From positions 806,001-870,000 of the forward strand of contig NZ_BAAAPK010000001.1 in the NCBI RefSeq assembly GCF_039531105.1: a stretch of 64,000 nt of DNA. The letters run 5' to 3'. The position numbers were made by a program, and so were the translations under genes. The notes below the pieces were generated by a model, which was given only the letters and a program-made list of their open reading frames with translations, made no database searches and was not told the origin of the DNA. Numbering within the stretch: the stretch's first letter is position 1; each line of letters starts with the position of its first letter. Source of the DNA: Microbacterium lacus. GTDB taxonomy: Bacteria; Actinomycetota; Actinomycetes; Actinomycetales; Microbacteriaceae. Shown in pieces: positions 37,798 through 46,411 of this stretch.

Positions 37798-38625
37798 TCA
37801 GAAGCTTGCGCCGCCCTTGAACGTCTTGGTCGAGTTCGCGACAATCCAGTCGATCGGAGCCGTTATGGTCGCAGTCGCAGTTTTGCCGGTGGACTGGTTC
37901 GCGGTTGTTGCAGAGATCGTGCCGGACGAGGGCTGAGCGATCGACCCGTTAGCGGGCACCAGAAGATTGATGAAGCTCGCGGGCGTCGGACCCGTGGCAA
38001 AGCCCGACCCGGAAAGCGCGACAGACACGGTGACGGGTACAGGGTTCGGGTTCGAGACGGTGAAGCTCAGAGCATAGGAGGTATCGGACCCCTTGCCCGG
38101 TGTCGCGACGCCTGAGAAGGCGCTCACACTGACCGTATAGACGATCGAGTAAGACGAGGCAGCGGTCGCGTCACCGTCGCTCGACGCGAGAACGGTGATC
38201 GTGTAACGCCCGGGGGGCAGCGCATTAGATCCATAGTTACCAGCGGCAAAGTCGATCGATCCGCCGGGTGCGAGGTTGGTGGAGCTGGTGTACAACGTCT
38301 GCGAAGCAAAGCCCGCCGGGCCGCTCAGAATAACGCTGTAGCTCACCATCGCAGCCGTCGTGGTTGAGCCCGATGCCGGCGTCCAAAGAATCTTTCCACC
38401 GGCCCAGTGCAGCGGTGTCGCGGCCACGCCGCTTGCGGTGAGCGCGCCGGACGTAACCGTCAACTCGTTCGACGGCACGACGTTCGTGGATGCTGCCGCA
38501 GCCGGGATGGCGGTCGTGAGGAGCACGACCGGCGCGGCCCAGGCGCCTGCCTTCAGAAGCGTGCGACGGTCGACGCTCTTCGAAGCAGTGGACGCGGTGT
38601 CACGGATCGGTGTGTCGATGCTCAC
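37798..38625 (-). CDS. Tat-exported Ig-like secreted protein 1
   Basis: 275 residues with GTG 38625. Twin-arginine signal at residues 19-45 (DRRTLLKAGAWAAPVVLLTT, AIPAAAAS). The mature part is Ser/Thr/Gly-rich beta sequence, with YTITVLASSDG-type strands and a C-terminal TATITAPIDW. No catalytic motif seen. Same architecture and same Arg20-Arg21 position as the neighbour at 38816. It may be a surface matrix or adhesin-like protein; function unknown. Confidence 0.75.
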   Translation of the reverse strand: MSIDTPIRDTASTASKSVDRRTLLKAGAWAAPVVLLTTAIPAAAASTNVVPSNELTVTSGALTASGVAATPLHWAGGKILWTPASGSTTTAAMVSYSVILSGPAGFASQTLYTSSTNLAPGGSIDFAAGNYGSNALPPGRYTITVLASSDGDATAASSYSIVYTVSVSAFSGVATPGKGSDTSYALSFTVSNPNPVPVTVSVALSGSGFATGPTPASFINLLVPANGSIAQPSSGTISATTANQSTGKTATATITAPIDWIVANSTKTFKGGASF

Positions 38626-38682
38626 AAGAAACCCCCGGGGACTAGGGGCGACTGACCCGGCGCGCACCGAACCCGTCGCACG

Positions 38683-38706
38683 AAAAAGGGAGCTGGTCGC
38701 TCCCTT
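38683..38706 (-). terminator. Rho-independent terminator between the two Tat-protein genes
   Basis: Read on the minus strand, an 8-bp stem AAGGGAGC pairs with its complement around a 5-nt loop and runs into TTTTT (38683-38687). It closes the upstream gene 38816-39613. Confidence 0.85.
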
Positions 38707-38815
38707 GACTAGCCACAGCAAATCGGCGCGACGGGGCGAATTCAGGAACTTCGGTCAATCCTGGGATTTCCTTCGCGGCGCGTTCGGACCGCGTAACAGG
38801 AGCTTCAGGAACGAG

Positions 38816-39613
38816 CTATTTCACGGGTACCGTGACCGGACCGAGCGAACTCGGTGTCACCGTCCACCCGGCGGCCGCGCTGAGCGCGAACGCGATCGTC
38901 CCGGCCGTCTTGCCGGTCGAGTTGCAGACGCCCGACACGGTCGCCGATCCGGAGGCGGGGATCGTGATCGACGTCGGGAACGCGGTGGAGATCATCACGT
39001 TCACAGGCGTGGTCGTGATGGTGACCTGCGCGCCCGCGGGGCCGGTGAGCACGAAGGCCACCGTGTGCTTGTTTCCCTGCGCCGGCGTCACGGTCGGCGC
39101 GCTCGCCGTCACTGCGGACGCGATTGTGATCGTGTTGGAGGTCGCGCTCTTCGTGCCGTCGGAGCCGATGGCCGTGAGCGTGACCGTGTAGCTGCCCGAG
39201 GCGAGCGGCTTCGTGCCCCATTGGATCGCGGGAACCTCGAAGGAGCCGTACTTGGTGAGGTTCGTCGCGCTCGTCGCGAGCGTGACGCTGAGCCCACCGG
39301 GCCCGGAGAGAGTGACGGTGTACGAAACCGATGCGGTCGTGGGCTGACCGCTGCCCGGCGAGGTCCAGGCGATCTGCCCGCCGTTCCAGAGCAGAGGCCC
39401 AGGCGAGCCGCCGTTCGTCAGGTTCGAGAGCGAGTAGCTCTGCACGCTCAGCTGCGCAACCGGCACCGACGAGACGGATGCCGCCATCGCGGGCGCGGCG
39501 GTCGTGAGGACCAGAACGGGAGCGGCCCACGCTCCGGCCTTCAGCAGGGTGCGGCGGTCGACGTTCTTCGACGCGATGGGCGCGATGACAGTGCTCGGCA
39601 GCTCAGTGGCCAC
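38816..39613 (-). CDS. Tat-exported Ig-like secreted protein 2
   Basis: 265 residues. Twin-arginine signal DRRTLLKAGAWAAPVLVLTT with the same spacing as protein 1, cleavage near AAPAMAAS. The mature domain is beta-rich with SYTVTLSGPGGLSVTLAT and SGSYTVTLTAIGSDGTKSAT, similar in layout to its neighbour. Probably a tandem duplication that has diverged. Each gene is followed or preceded by its own terminator, so they are separate transcription units. Confidence 0.78.
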   Translation of the reverse strand: MATELPSTVIAPIASKNVDRRTLLKAGAWAAPVLVLTTAAPAMAASVSSVPVAQLSVQSYSLSNLTNGGSPGPLLWNGGQIAWTSPGSGQPTTASVSYTVTLSGPGGLSVTLATSATNLTKYGSFEVPAIQWGTKPLASGSYTVTLTAIGSDGTKSATSNTITIASAVTASAPTVTPAQGNKHTVAFVLTGPAGAQVTITTTPVNVMISTAFPTSITIPASGSATVSGVCNSTGKTAGTIAFALSAAAGWTVTPSSLGPVTVPVK

Positions 39614-39673
39614 GGGAACCCCCCAAGGTTCTCGACAGACCTCACCACCGCTCGCACGGAACCGAGGTCACAC

Positions 39674-39699
39674 AAAAGAGGAAGCGTGACCGCTTCCTC
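39674..39699 (-). terminator. Rho-independent terminator after the degenerate-GGDEF gene
   Basis: On the minus strand GAGGAAGCG pairs perfectly over 9 bp (39678-39699) around a 4-nt loop, followed by TTTT at 39677-39674. It ends the operon 43377-39825. Confidence 0.88.
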
Positions 39700-39824
39700 G
39701 ACGTGGCATCAGCAAACAGCTGCGGGGCGCCGAATTCGGGCAGTTGGGCGAACTCTGGCGGATCCTTCGGGTGTCATCGCACCCGCGAAACCGCGCCTTG
39801 AGGAAGTTGAGCGAATCCGGAGGG

Positions 39825-40919
39825 TCAGGCGCGCTGCCAGCGGTCGCCGCCGGCGGCGACCGCGCCGTCGGCCTGGGCGGCCGCCGTCGCGAGCAGAGCG
39901 TCGACATCGAACGCGCACCGCGTCGCATCGGCCCAGCCGACGCTCACCGAGAGCTGGAGCATGACCGGCGCTTCGGTATCGGCGACGGCGAGCGATTCCA
40001 TCAGGCGGCGCACGTGCGACCGCACCACCGTCTCGGTCCGCGCGAGCAGCACGACTGCCCTCGTCTCGCTGAAGGCGGCGACATCCGCCTCTGCAGGAAA
40101 AGCGGCGCGCACGAGCTCGTGGAATCGTGCACTGAGCCCGGCGAACGCGCCGTCCCCGCTCGCGCCGCGCAGGTCGACGGGGTCATCGAGCCGGATGTCC
40201 AGGAGCGTCCAGGTGTTCTCCTCCGCGGCGCGCGCCCGCGCGAGACGATCGGCAGCCACGACCCGGAAAGCCGCGCCGTCACCGACGACCGCGCCCGTAC
40301 CGTCGCCACGGATGAAGAAGAGGAGGCTCACCAGAGCGCAGATCATGTAGATGCTCAATCCGACCGAGTTCGTCTGGGTGAGCAGCTCGTAGTTCTCGGT
40401 CAGGTTGAGGATGGCTGCGATCACCCCGACGACGCTCAGCAGCATCCACAGCGCCGTGGCGAGCAGCAGCGGCACCGCTGCTCCCCGCCCGCGCTCGGGC
40501 CTGCGCAGGAGTTCCCCCAGCACGACGATGTTCACGGTGGCGGCGAGCAGCATGCTCACTCGGCCGATGATCGGAAAGCCGGGGCGTCCGGCACCGATCA
40601 CGAAGATCACGATGAGCACGACCCCGACCACGGCCGCGACCCAGGCGTAGCTGTACCGCGCACCGCGGTGGGCACGCAGGCCCGACCAGAGCAGGAACGG
40701 GACGGTCAGGACGAGTGACATCGAGATGAGCCAGAAGGCTCGCGATTCCAGTGCTGCCGAGGTGAGCGCGCCGAAGGAGCCGGCCATCGCGACGACGAAC
40801 ATCGTCGACCACAGCACGGTGGAGCGTTGGGGGCGCGCCAGAAAGCCGAGACCGATCATGAGCGCGGTGCACACCGTGGCGATGGCCAGGTGCAAGACCG
40901 TGAGGCTGGGACCGAGCAT
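39825..40919 (-). CDS. Seven-helix membrane protein with degenerate GGDEF-like domain
   Basis: 364 residues. Seven predicted helices in residues 1-205. The C-terminal 155 residues fit the outline of a GGDEF domain: SVSVGWADATRCAFDVDALL and a final AAQADGAVAAGGDRW resemble the family end. The catalytic GGDEF loop position reads AFSETRAVVLLA, so no diguanylate cyclase activity is expected. The ATG overlaps the kinase stop (TGATG). It may be a sensor partner of the two-component system. Confidence 0.65.
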   Translation of the reverse strand: MLGPSLTVLHLAIATVCTALMIGLGFLARPQRSTVLWSTMFVVAMAGSFGALTSAALESRAFWLISMSLVLTVPFLLWSGLRAHRGARYSYAWVAAVVGVVLIVIFVIGAGRPGFPIIGRVSMLLAATVNIVVLGELLRRPERGRGAAVPLLLATALWMLLSVVGVIAAILNLTENYELLTQTNSVGLSIYMICALVSLLFFIRGDGTGAVVGDGAAFRVVAADRLARARAAEENTWTLLDIRLDDPVDLRGASGDGAFAGLSARFHELVRAAFPAEADVAAFSETRAVVLLARTETVVRSHVRRLMESLAVADTEAPVMLQLSVSVGWADATRCAFDVDALLATAAAQADGAVAAGGDRWQRA

Positions 40920-42589
40920 CAGTTCTCCTCCTGCGATCGGCGACGCGGCAGGGTCATCGTCACGGTGGTGCCGAGCCCGGGGGTGGATGCGACGCCGACG
41001 CTGCCGCCGTGCTCCTCCACGATCTCCTTCACCACGGCCATCCCGAGTCCGCTGCCGGTGACGCCGCTCTCGCGTGCCGCCTGGCCGCGGAAGTAGGGCT
41101 CGAAGATGTGCGGGAGTTCGACGGCGTCGATCCCCATCCCGGTGTCGGCGATCGCCACGCGCGCCTCAGCCGCGTCTTCCTCGGCGACGATGCTCACGCG
41201 GTCGTCGGCGCCGCTGTACTTCACCGCGTTGGTGAGCAGGTTGTCGATCACCTGGCGGAGACGGAAGGCATCGGCATCCACGATCACCTCGTCGGGGGCA
41301 TCGACCGTGAGCGTCACGCCCGCTGCCGTCACTGCCGGTGTGAACGACTCGACCGAGGCGTCGAGAATGCGTCGCAGGTCCACCGTGGAGTACCCCGGGC
41401 ATTCGCTGCCGGCGGCCACGGTGCCTTCGATCGTCTGGGTCACCAGGTGCAGCATCCGTTCACCGGCGGCCTCGATCAACGCGATCTGCTCACGCGCGCG
41501 GGCGGGGAGATCGTCGCGCTCGAGCAGGAGCTCGGTGTGTGCGAGCGCTGCCGTCAGCGGATTGCGCAGCTCGTGGGACACGGTGGCGGCGAGCGTGCGG
41601 CGCTCCTGCTCGGCGCGATGCAGCTCGGAGACGTCCTGGACGATGAGCACCGCGCTGTCGACGCCGTCCTCGGCCGGGAGCGGTCGGGTGGAGACGGTCA
41701 GCACGTGCCAGCTGCCCTCGGGATCGAACAGCCACACCCGCTCGCCGTCCGTCAGTTCGCCGCGGGTTGCGCGGGCAAGGGGGCGTTCGGATGCCGCGAG
41801 GGCGTCTCCGCGCTCGCTGTCGTACTCGACCGAGCCGCCGGGGAGGTTGAGGTCGTCGGGGTCGAGGGCGTACAACTCTCTATACGCCTCGTTCACGGCG
41901 AGGATCTCGCCGGTCGAGCTGATGCGGGCGACGGCCACGTCGAGGCTGTCGAACATCTGTGTCGTGCGGGCAGCCTGCTTGCGCGTGCGCTCGAGGGTCT
42001 GGCGCAATCGGTCGGCCTGGCGCGAGAGCAGGTTGCGCAGCGATCTCGCGTTGCGGGCCACGTTGTGGATGCACATCCCGAGGAAGCTGAGGCTCAGCAC
42101 GATCACCAAGAGTCGCTGGACCGTCATCGGTGCCGCTGCGAAGGTCAGCGCATCGATGGCGAGGAGCACCGTGACGGTGCCGATCGCGGCGACCAGCCAG
42201 CGCGCGGAGTAATAGGTCGCGACCCAGGCGATCGGAAAGACCCACAGGTAGCTCAGGCGGTACACGCCGCCGTAGCTGATGAACCCGATCGCGATGATGT
42301 CGAGCAGCGGAATGATGAGCACCGCACGAGCCGGCAGTCGCCGCCAGGGGAGGCCGATCGTCACGATCGTGATTGCGGCGATCATGAGGCTGCCGATCAC
42401 GAACGGGACGTAGGAGTAGATGTCGGGCAGGATCACGGCGCCGACGAGCGAGATCGTGATCACGCCCGCGGCGAGCGACAGCTGCCACAGCCAGATGGAA
42501 CGGGACCGGGCCCGGTTGCGCGAGGGGCGCCGCAGGGCGGGGGAGCGTTCGGCGGAGCTCAGCTCGGCGTCCGGAGCTGCGGTGATCAT
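40919..42589 (-). CDS. Membrane PAS sensor histidine kinase
   Basis: 556 residues. Six or so helices at about 35-190, a coiled segment, a PAS domain at about 215-325 (MFDSLDVAVARISSTGEILA), HisKA with ATVSHELRNPLTAAL (His near 334) and HATPase with DNLLTNAVKYSGADD, ADTGMGID, and GSGLGMAVVKEIVEEHGG. It should autophosphorylate and pass the phosphate to the response regulator, whose stop overlaps its start (ATGA at 42586-42589). Confidence 0.92.
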   Translation of the reverse strand: MITAAPDAELSSAERSPALRRPSRNRARSRSIWLWQLSLAAGVITISLVGAVILPDIYSYVPFVIGSLMIAAITIVTIGLPWRRLPARAVLIIPLLDIIAIGFISYGGVYRLSYLWVFPIAWVATYYSARWLVAAIGTVTVLLAIDALTFAAAPMTVQRLLVIVLSLSFLGMCIHNVARNARSLRNLLSRQADRLRQTLERTRKQAARTTQMFDSLDVAVARISSTGEILAVNEAYRELYALDPDDLNLPGGSVEYDSERGDALAASERPLARATRGELTDGERVWLFDPEGSWHVLTVSTRPLPAEDGVDSAVLIVQDVSELHRAEQERRTLAATVSHELRNPLTAALAHTELLLERDDLPARAREQIALIEAAGERMLHLVTQTIEGTVAAGSECPGYSTVDLRRILDASVESFTPAVTAAGVTLTVDAPDEVIVDADAFRLRQVIDNLLTNAVKYSGADDRVSIVAEEDAAEARVAIADTGMGIDAVELPHIFEPYFRGQAARESGVTGSGLGMAVVKEIVEEHGGSVGVASTPGLGTTVTMTLPRRRSQEEN

Positions 42590-43377
42590 CTGGTCGGGGT
42601 GGCGGTGAGGCGGTATCCGACGCCGCGGACCGTCTCGATGTAGCGCGGGCTGCCGATGGAGTCTCCGAGCTTGCGGCGCAGGTTGGCGACGTGGGCCTCG
42701 ATTGCGCGCTTGTCGAGCTCGCTCACGTATGTCCCGCCGGGTTCGTCTCCGCGCACCACCAGAGCGAGGTCCTCCTTCGCGCGGGCGCGCCGGTTGGATT
42801 CGAGGAGCGTCTGGATCAGGTCGAACTCGGTGCGCGTCAACGAGACCTCGACACCGTCGCGGTGCACGGTGCGGGCGAGTCGGTCCAGCCGCAGATCGCG
42901 GTGGGTGAGGACGTTGCCGGATGCCGGTTCGACGGGCGCCGCCGCGGGGATGGCCGAGCTCTCGGGCGAGGCCGCCTCCACACGCCGGGGTCGGCGCAGC
43001 ATCGCCTCGACCCGCGCGCGGAACTCGCGCAGCCGGAACGGCTTGGTCACGTAGTCGTCGGCGCCGACGCTGAGTCCGAGGACGGCATCCGATTCGTCGG
43101 CGCGCGCCGTCACGAGGACGATGTAGGTCTCGCTGATCGCGCGGATCCGCTTGACCGTCTCGAACCCGTCGATGCCGGGCATGTTGATGTCGACGGTGGT
43201 GATGCGCGGGGCGTGCGCCTGCACGGCCGCGACGCCGTCGATGCCGTTCGTCGCGCCGATCGCGATGAAGCCGGCCGACTCGAAGACCTCGATGAGGATG
43301 TCGCGCACGGCGACGTCGTCTTCGATCACGACCGCGGTCGGGTTCGGGATGGGCATGGTGGGGCTCGGCGTGCTCAT
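42586..43377 (-). CDS. OmpR/PhoB-family response regulator
   Basis: 263 residues. Receiver domain with acidic Glu19-Asp20-Asp21, phosphoacceptor Asp63 (VDINMPGIDG) and Lys in YVTKPFRLREFRA. A Pro/Ala linker leads to a winged-helix with RTEFDLIQTLLESNRRARAK and HVANLRRKLGD...YIETVRGVGYRL. First gene of the operon with the kinase and degenerate-GGDEF protein. Targets may be the adjacent glycan and Tat-protein genes, which is inference from position only. Confidence 0.93.
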   Translation of the reverse strand: MSTPSPTMPIPNPTAVVIEDDVAVRDILIEVFESAGFIAIGATNGIDGVAAVQAHAPRITTVDINMPGIDGFETVKRIRAISETYIVLVTARADESDAVLGLSVGADDYVTKPFRLREFRARVEAMLRRPRRVEAASPESSAIPAAAPVEPASGNVLTHRDLRLDRLARTVHRDGVEVSLTRTEFDLIQTLLESNRRARAKEDLALVVRGDEPGGTYVSELDKRAIEAHVANLRRKLGDSIGSPRYIETVRGVGYRLTATPTR

Positions 43378-43484
43378 GGCTCCTCGCTCGCGTGCTCCTT
43401 GTGACTGACCTCTCCCGGGATAGAGCGTAGGGGGTGCGTGCTACGGGGGTGTTTCGTGTGTCGGTGGATTGCCATGCGGGTGCC

Positions 43485-44408
43485 TCACCGCCGACGAAGT
43501 GCAGGGACCACGCGGCGGAGTTGACGGATGCCGCCACCCAGGCGTGCGATGCGTGCCCAGATTTTGGCCCAGAAGCGGTCGGGCACGTCCGGGTGCTCGG
43601 CAAGGAGATCGTGGTCGGTCGGCCACACACCGTGACGGAGGACGACAGCTTTGCGCCGCCAGGGTGCGCGCTGCAACTCGATGAGCCACGACGCTGTGCG
43701 TCCCTGGGCATGAGCAACTTTGCGTTGCCACTCCTTATATATGGGGGTCTGCCGCTCGGACGGATCGACGTCGACCCTCACGCCGAGGTCAGTGAGGAAG
43801 TCTTGAAGCGGCGCCGCGCTGCCCGTCACGCGCGCCAGCGTTGCGAGATCCTGGCGGTCCTCGTCGGAGATCCGGATCCGACGTAGCCCGTCCAACTCGC
43901 GTTCGTGCCGCGGTTGAGATGTCGTCCCGCGAAGCGAGTGAAGGGCCAGCAGCAGCAGGTTCGCGTTCCGATCGGGGACCTCGCAGCTCGTATGCGCGAG
44001 CTCGACCGCAGCGCGCCGCTCCCACAGAACCTCAAAGACGTCTTCATCAGAGGCAAGAAACCCGGGCCACGAGGAGTGGACGTCGAGTGAGTTCGGCCAG
44101 CCCGCGCGACGGAAGGTCCGCGAATGGGTCACGAACTGCTCGCTCGCGAAGGTCTCTGTGAACTCGGTCCAGCCTGTTGTCGTGAGAATCTCGACGAATT
44201 CGTCGAATCGCGCCGGCTCGACGAGCAGATCGACGTCCGAGGAGACGTGGTGACCCCTCAGGCCCTGCTCCTGCAGAGTGGGCCCTTTCAGCACAAGCGA
44301 GCGGATCGATTGAGAGCGAGCGTTGCGCTGCAGCCATGCCGTCGAGAGTGCGACCGCCTCGACGATCGTGAGAACGGTCGGGCTTGCGGTCGACGCAGCC
44401 CCCGTCAA
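43485..44408 (-). CDS. Nucleotidyltransferase-like protein (NTP_transf_5 type)
   Basis: 307 residues with TTG 44408, overlapping the upstream stop (TTGA). The defining stretch is LVLKGPTLQEQGLRGHHVSS followed by DVDLLVEP, a Gly-Pro loop and Asp-x-Asp pair as in uncharacterised nucleotidyltransferases. Such genes often accompany HprK-like and PqqD-like genes and glycan or peptide clusters; here an HprK-PqqD fusion lies 15 kb away. The transferred group is unknown. Confidence 0.72.
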   Translation of the reverse strand: MTGAASTASPTVLTIVEAVALSTAWLQRNARSQSIRSLVLKGPTLQEQGLRGHHVSSDVDLLVEPARFDEFVEILTTTGWTEFTETFASEQFVTHSRTFRRAGWPNSLDVHSSWPGFLASDEDVFEVLWERRAAVELAHTSCEVPDRNANLLLLALHSLRGTTSQPRHERELDGLRRIRISDEDRQDLATLARVTGSAAPLQDFLTDLGVRVDVDPSERQTPIYKEWQRKVAHAQGRTASWLIELQRAPWRRKAVVLRHGVWPTDHDLLAEHPDVPDRFWAKIWARIARLGGGIRQLRRVVPALRRR

Positions 44409-44722
44409 ACCGCGAGCTTGCGCTGCTTGCGCACCGAGGTGGCCACCGCGATCGCGCCGCCCCCGAAGAGAGCGAGGCCGGTGAAACCCCACGCCGTGAT
44501 GAGCGGGCTGAGGCCGCCCGCGTTCTCTCGGAGAGCCGCGGTGCTGGCGTCGGAGACGTCGGTGTTCTGGCTCGCCTCGACGACACCGGCCACCGTGGTG
44601 GTGTTCGACGCCGAACGAGCGTAAGCCAGATACTCGGAGCCGCTCGCAACAGCCGGGACGGCCAGGATGCTGATGGAAATGAGACACGCGGCGGCGATAC
44701 CGGCAGCGAGGGGGGTTCTCAT
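44405..44722 (-). CDS. Small secreted membrane-anchored protein
   Basis: 105 residues from ATG 44722; the AAAGGTG site is better placed for this ATG than for the GTG six bases earlier. Signal peptide about 1-28 (AAACLISISILAVPAVASG), a short Ser/Thr/Asn-rich ectodomain, one C-terminal helix (GFTGLALFGGGAIAVATSV) and a basic RKQRK end. The layout resembles a wall-anchored or stop-transfer protein, but no LPxTG is seen. Coupled to the nucleotidyltransferase-like gene. Confidence 0.68.
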   Translation of the reverse strand: MRTPLAAGIAAACLISISILAVPAVASGSEYLAYARSASNTTTVAGVVEASQNTDVSDASTAALRENAGGLSPLITAWGFTGLALFGGGAIAVATSVRKQRKLAV

Positions 44723-44839
44723 AGTCACACCTTTCAGTTCATCGTCAGCGTCTGGGGGTGGATCCGTGATCAGGCGCCATTGAACTGATCGGTGGAGCTT
44801 TGCCGAGCCGAATTACCGAACTCTGCGTCTCTCCAAGCT

Positions 44840-44873
44840 ACAAGCGTCAGGTTTCGTCTGCGTGAACGCTTGT
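44840..44873. promoter_or_regulatory. Inverted repeat upstream of the small secreted protein gene
   Basis: ACAAGCGT (44840-44847) and ACGCTTGT (44866-44873) are exact inverted arms 18 bp apart, about 120 bp before the gene at 44405-44722. It could be an operator. No convincing promoter boxes were placed. Confidence 0.3.
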
Positions 44874-44961
44874 CACAATCATGAGAGCCGCATGAGAAAG
44901 ACTACGGACCCCGCCCGCGGCTGTCTGTCGGCATTTCGGAGGACACCGCGAGCGGGAAACA

Positions 44962-44995
44962 GGGTGTTTGTCCACCCTTCGGCGGACAAACACCC
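44962..44995 (-). terminator. Terminator after ugd
   Basis: GGGTGTTTGTCC (44962-44973) and GGACAAACACCC (44984-44995) form a 12-bp perfect stem with a 10-nt loop, 8 bp past the ugd stop. On the minus strand TGTTTCCC follows. It may work in both directions. Confidence 0.8.
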
Positions 44996-45003
44996 TGCAG
45001 ATA

Positions 45004-46314
45004 TCAGGGGCGGCCCATGCCGTAGTAGGTCCACCCGGCACCGCGCCAGGCGGCGGCATCCAGGCAGTTGCGGCCGTCGATGACGACGTGCCCGTTTGTC
45101 AGCGACGCGGCGTGGCCGGGGTCGAGTTCGCGACGGTATTCGTCCCACTCGGTCACCACGATGACGGCGTCCGCACCGCGCAGAGCTTCGTCGCGGTCCG
45201 CGACGTAGTTCAACTGCGGGTGGATGCGCTCCGCATTGGCGAGGGCTTCGGGATCGGTGACCGTGACCCAGGCGCCGAGACCGTGAAGCTGCACGGCGAC
45301 GTCGAGGGCGGGGGAGTCGCGGATGTCGTCCGAGTGGGGCTTGAAGGCCGCGCCGAGGACCGTGACGTTCTTCTTGAAGACCGAGCCGCCGAGCCCTTCG
45401 ACGACGAGCTGCACGGCCCGGTCGCGACGACGCAGGTTGATCGCGTCGACCTCGCGGAGGAACGAAACGGACTCGCTACGGCCGAGTTCTTCGGCGCGCG
45501 CCGAGAAGGCACGGATGTCCTTCGGGAGGCAGCCGCCACCGAATCCGATACCCGCACCGAGGAAGCGCCGACCGATGCGTGCATCGTGCCCGATGGCGTC
45601 CGCCAGCTGTGTGACGTCGGCTCCGGTCACCTCGGCGATCTCGGCCATCGCGTTGATGAACGAGATCTTCGTCGCGAGGAAGGCGTTGGCCGCGACCTTC
45701 ACGAGCTCTGCCGTCGCGTAGTCGGTGACGAGGAACGGCGTGCCCTTGTCGATCGCCGGGTGGTAAACCTCGCGGAGGATAGAGGTCGCCGCGTCACCCG
45801 CCTCACCGGCAGGGATGCCGGCCACAAGACGGTCGGGGTCGATCGTGTCCTTTACCGCGAATCCCTCGCGGAGGAACTCGGGGTTCCAGACGAGGGTCGC
45901 CCCGGTGGGTGTCACCCGTTCTGCCAGAGTGGCGGCCGTACCCACCGGCACGGTCGACTTGCCGGCCACGATGTCGCCATCGCTGAGGTAAGGCAGGAGC
46001 CCGTCGACCGCAGCGTTGACATACGTCAGATCGGCGGCGTAACCGTCCTTCACCTGAGGGGTTCCGACGCCGACGAAGTGCACTTTGGCGCCCTTAGCCT
46101 CGCTCATGTCGGTCGTGAACCTCAGCCTGCCTGAGGAGATGCCTTCGCTGAGGATCTCGGGCAGTCCGGGCTCGAAAAAGGGCGCTTCGCCCTTCGACAG
46201 TGAGGCGATCTTCCGTTCGTCGACGTCGATTCCGACGACGTCGTGGCCGATGGATGCCATGGCGGCCGCATGGACGGCGCCGAGGTATCCACAACCGATA
46301 ACTGAGAGTCTCAT
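45004..46314 (-). CDS. ugd: UDP-glucose 6-dehydrogenase
   Basis: 436 residues. N-terminal Rossmann VIGCGYLGAVHAAAMASIGH, FVGVGTPQ and KSTVPVGT. The catalytic Cys lies in GIGFGGGCLPKDIRAFS (near residue 261). C-terminal FKPHSDDIRDSPALD is standard. It oxidises UDP-glucose to UDP-glucuronate with two NAD+, giving the uronic-acid donor expected for the neighbouring glycan cluster. Confidence 0.96.
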   Translation of the reverse strand: MRLSVIGCGYLGAVHAAAMASIGHDVVGIDVDERKIASLSKGEAPFFEPGLPEILSEGISSGRLRFTTDMSEAKGAKVHFVGVGTPQVKDGYAADLTYVNAAVDGLLPYLSDGDIVAGKSTVPVGTAATLAERVTPTGATLVWNPEFLREGFAVKDTIDPDRLVAGIPAGEAGDAATSILREVYHPAIDKGTPFLVTDYATAELVKVAANAFLATKISFINAMAEIAEVTGADVTQLADAIGHDARIGRRFLGAGIGFGGGCLPKDIRAFSARAEELGRSESVSFLREVDAINLRRRDRAVQLVVEGLGGSVFKKNVTVLGAAFKPHSDDIRDSPALDVAVQLHGLGAWVTVTDPEALANAERIHPQLNYVADRDEALRGADAVIVVTEWDEYRRELDPGHAASLTNGHVVIDGRNCLDAAAWRGAGWTYYGMGRP

Positions 46315-46411
46315 CAGCAGCTCCTCACTCGTACTTCCTGTATTGGGCGCCGTGTGCCAGGGGAAACCGGCGCCGCGCTTGTGTCGAATCCATGAAGGGT
46401 CGTCATCTCAC

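Noticed and set aside
39825..40919. Active diguanylate cyclase
   Set aside because: The GGDEF loop position reads FSETR; catalytic and metal residues are absent.
42590..43717. Histidine kinase fused to upstream sequence
   Set aside because: The extra part is an antisense-like Arg/His-rich reading over the response regulator; the ATG at 42589 fits the ATGA coupling.
44405..44722. LPxTG sortase substrate
   Set aside because: C-terminal helix and basic tail fit, but no LPxTG-like pentapeptide precedes the helix and no sortase is in the window.
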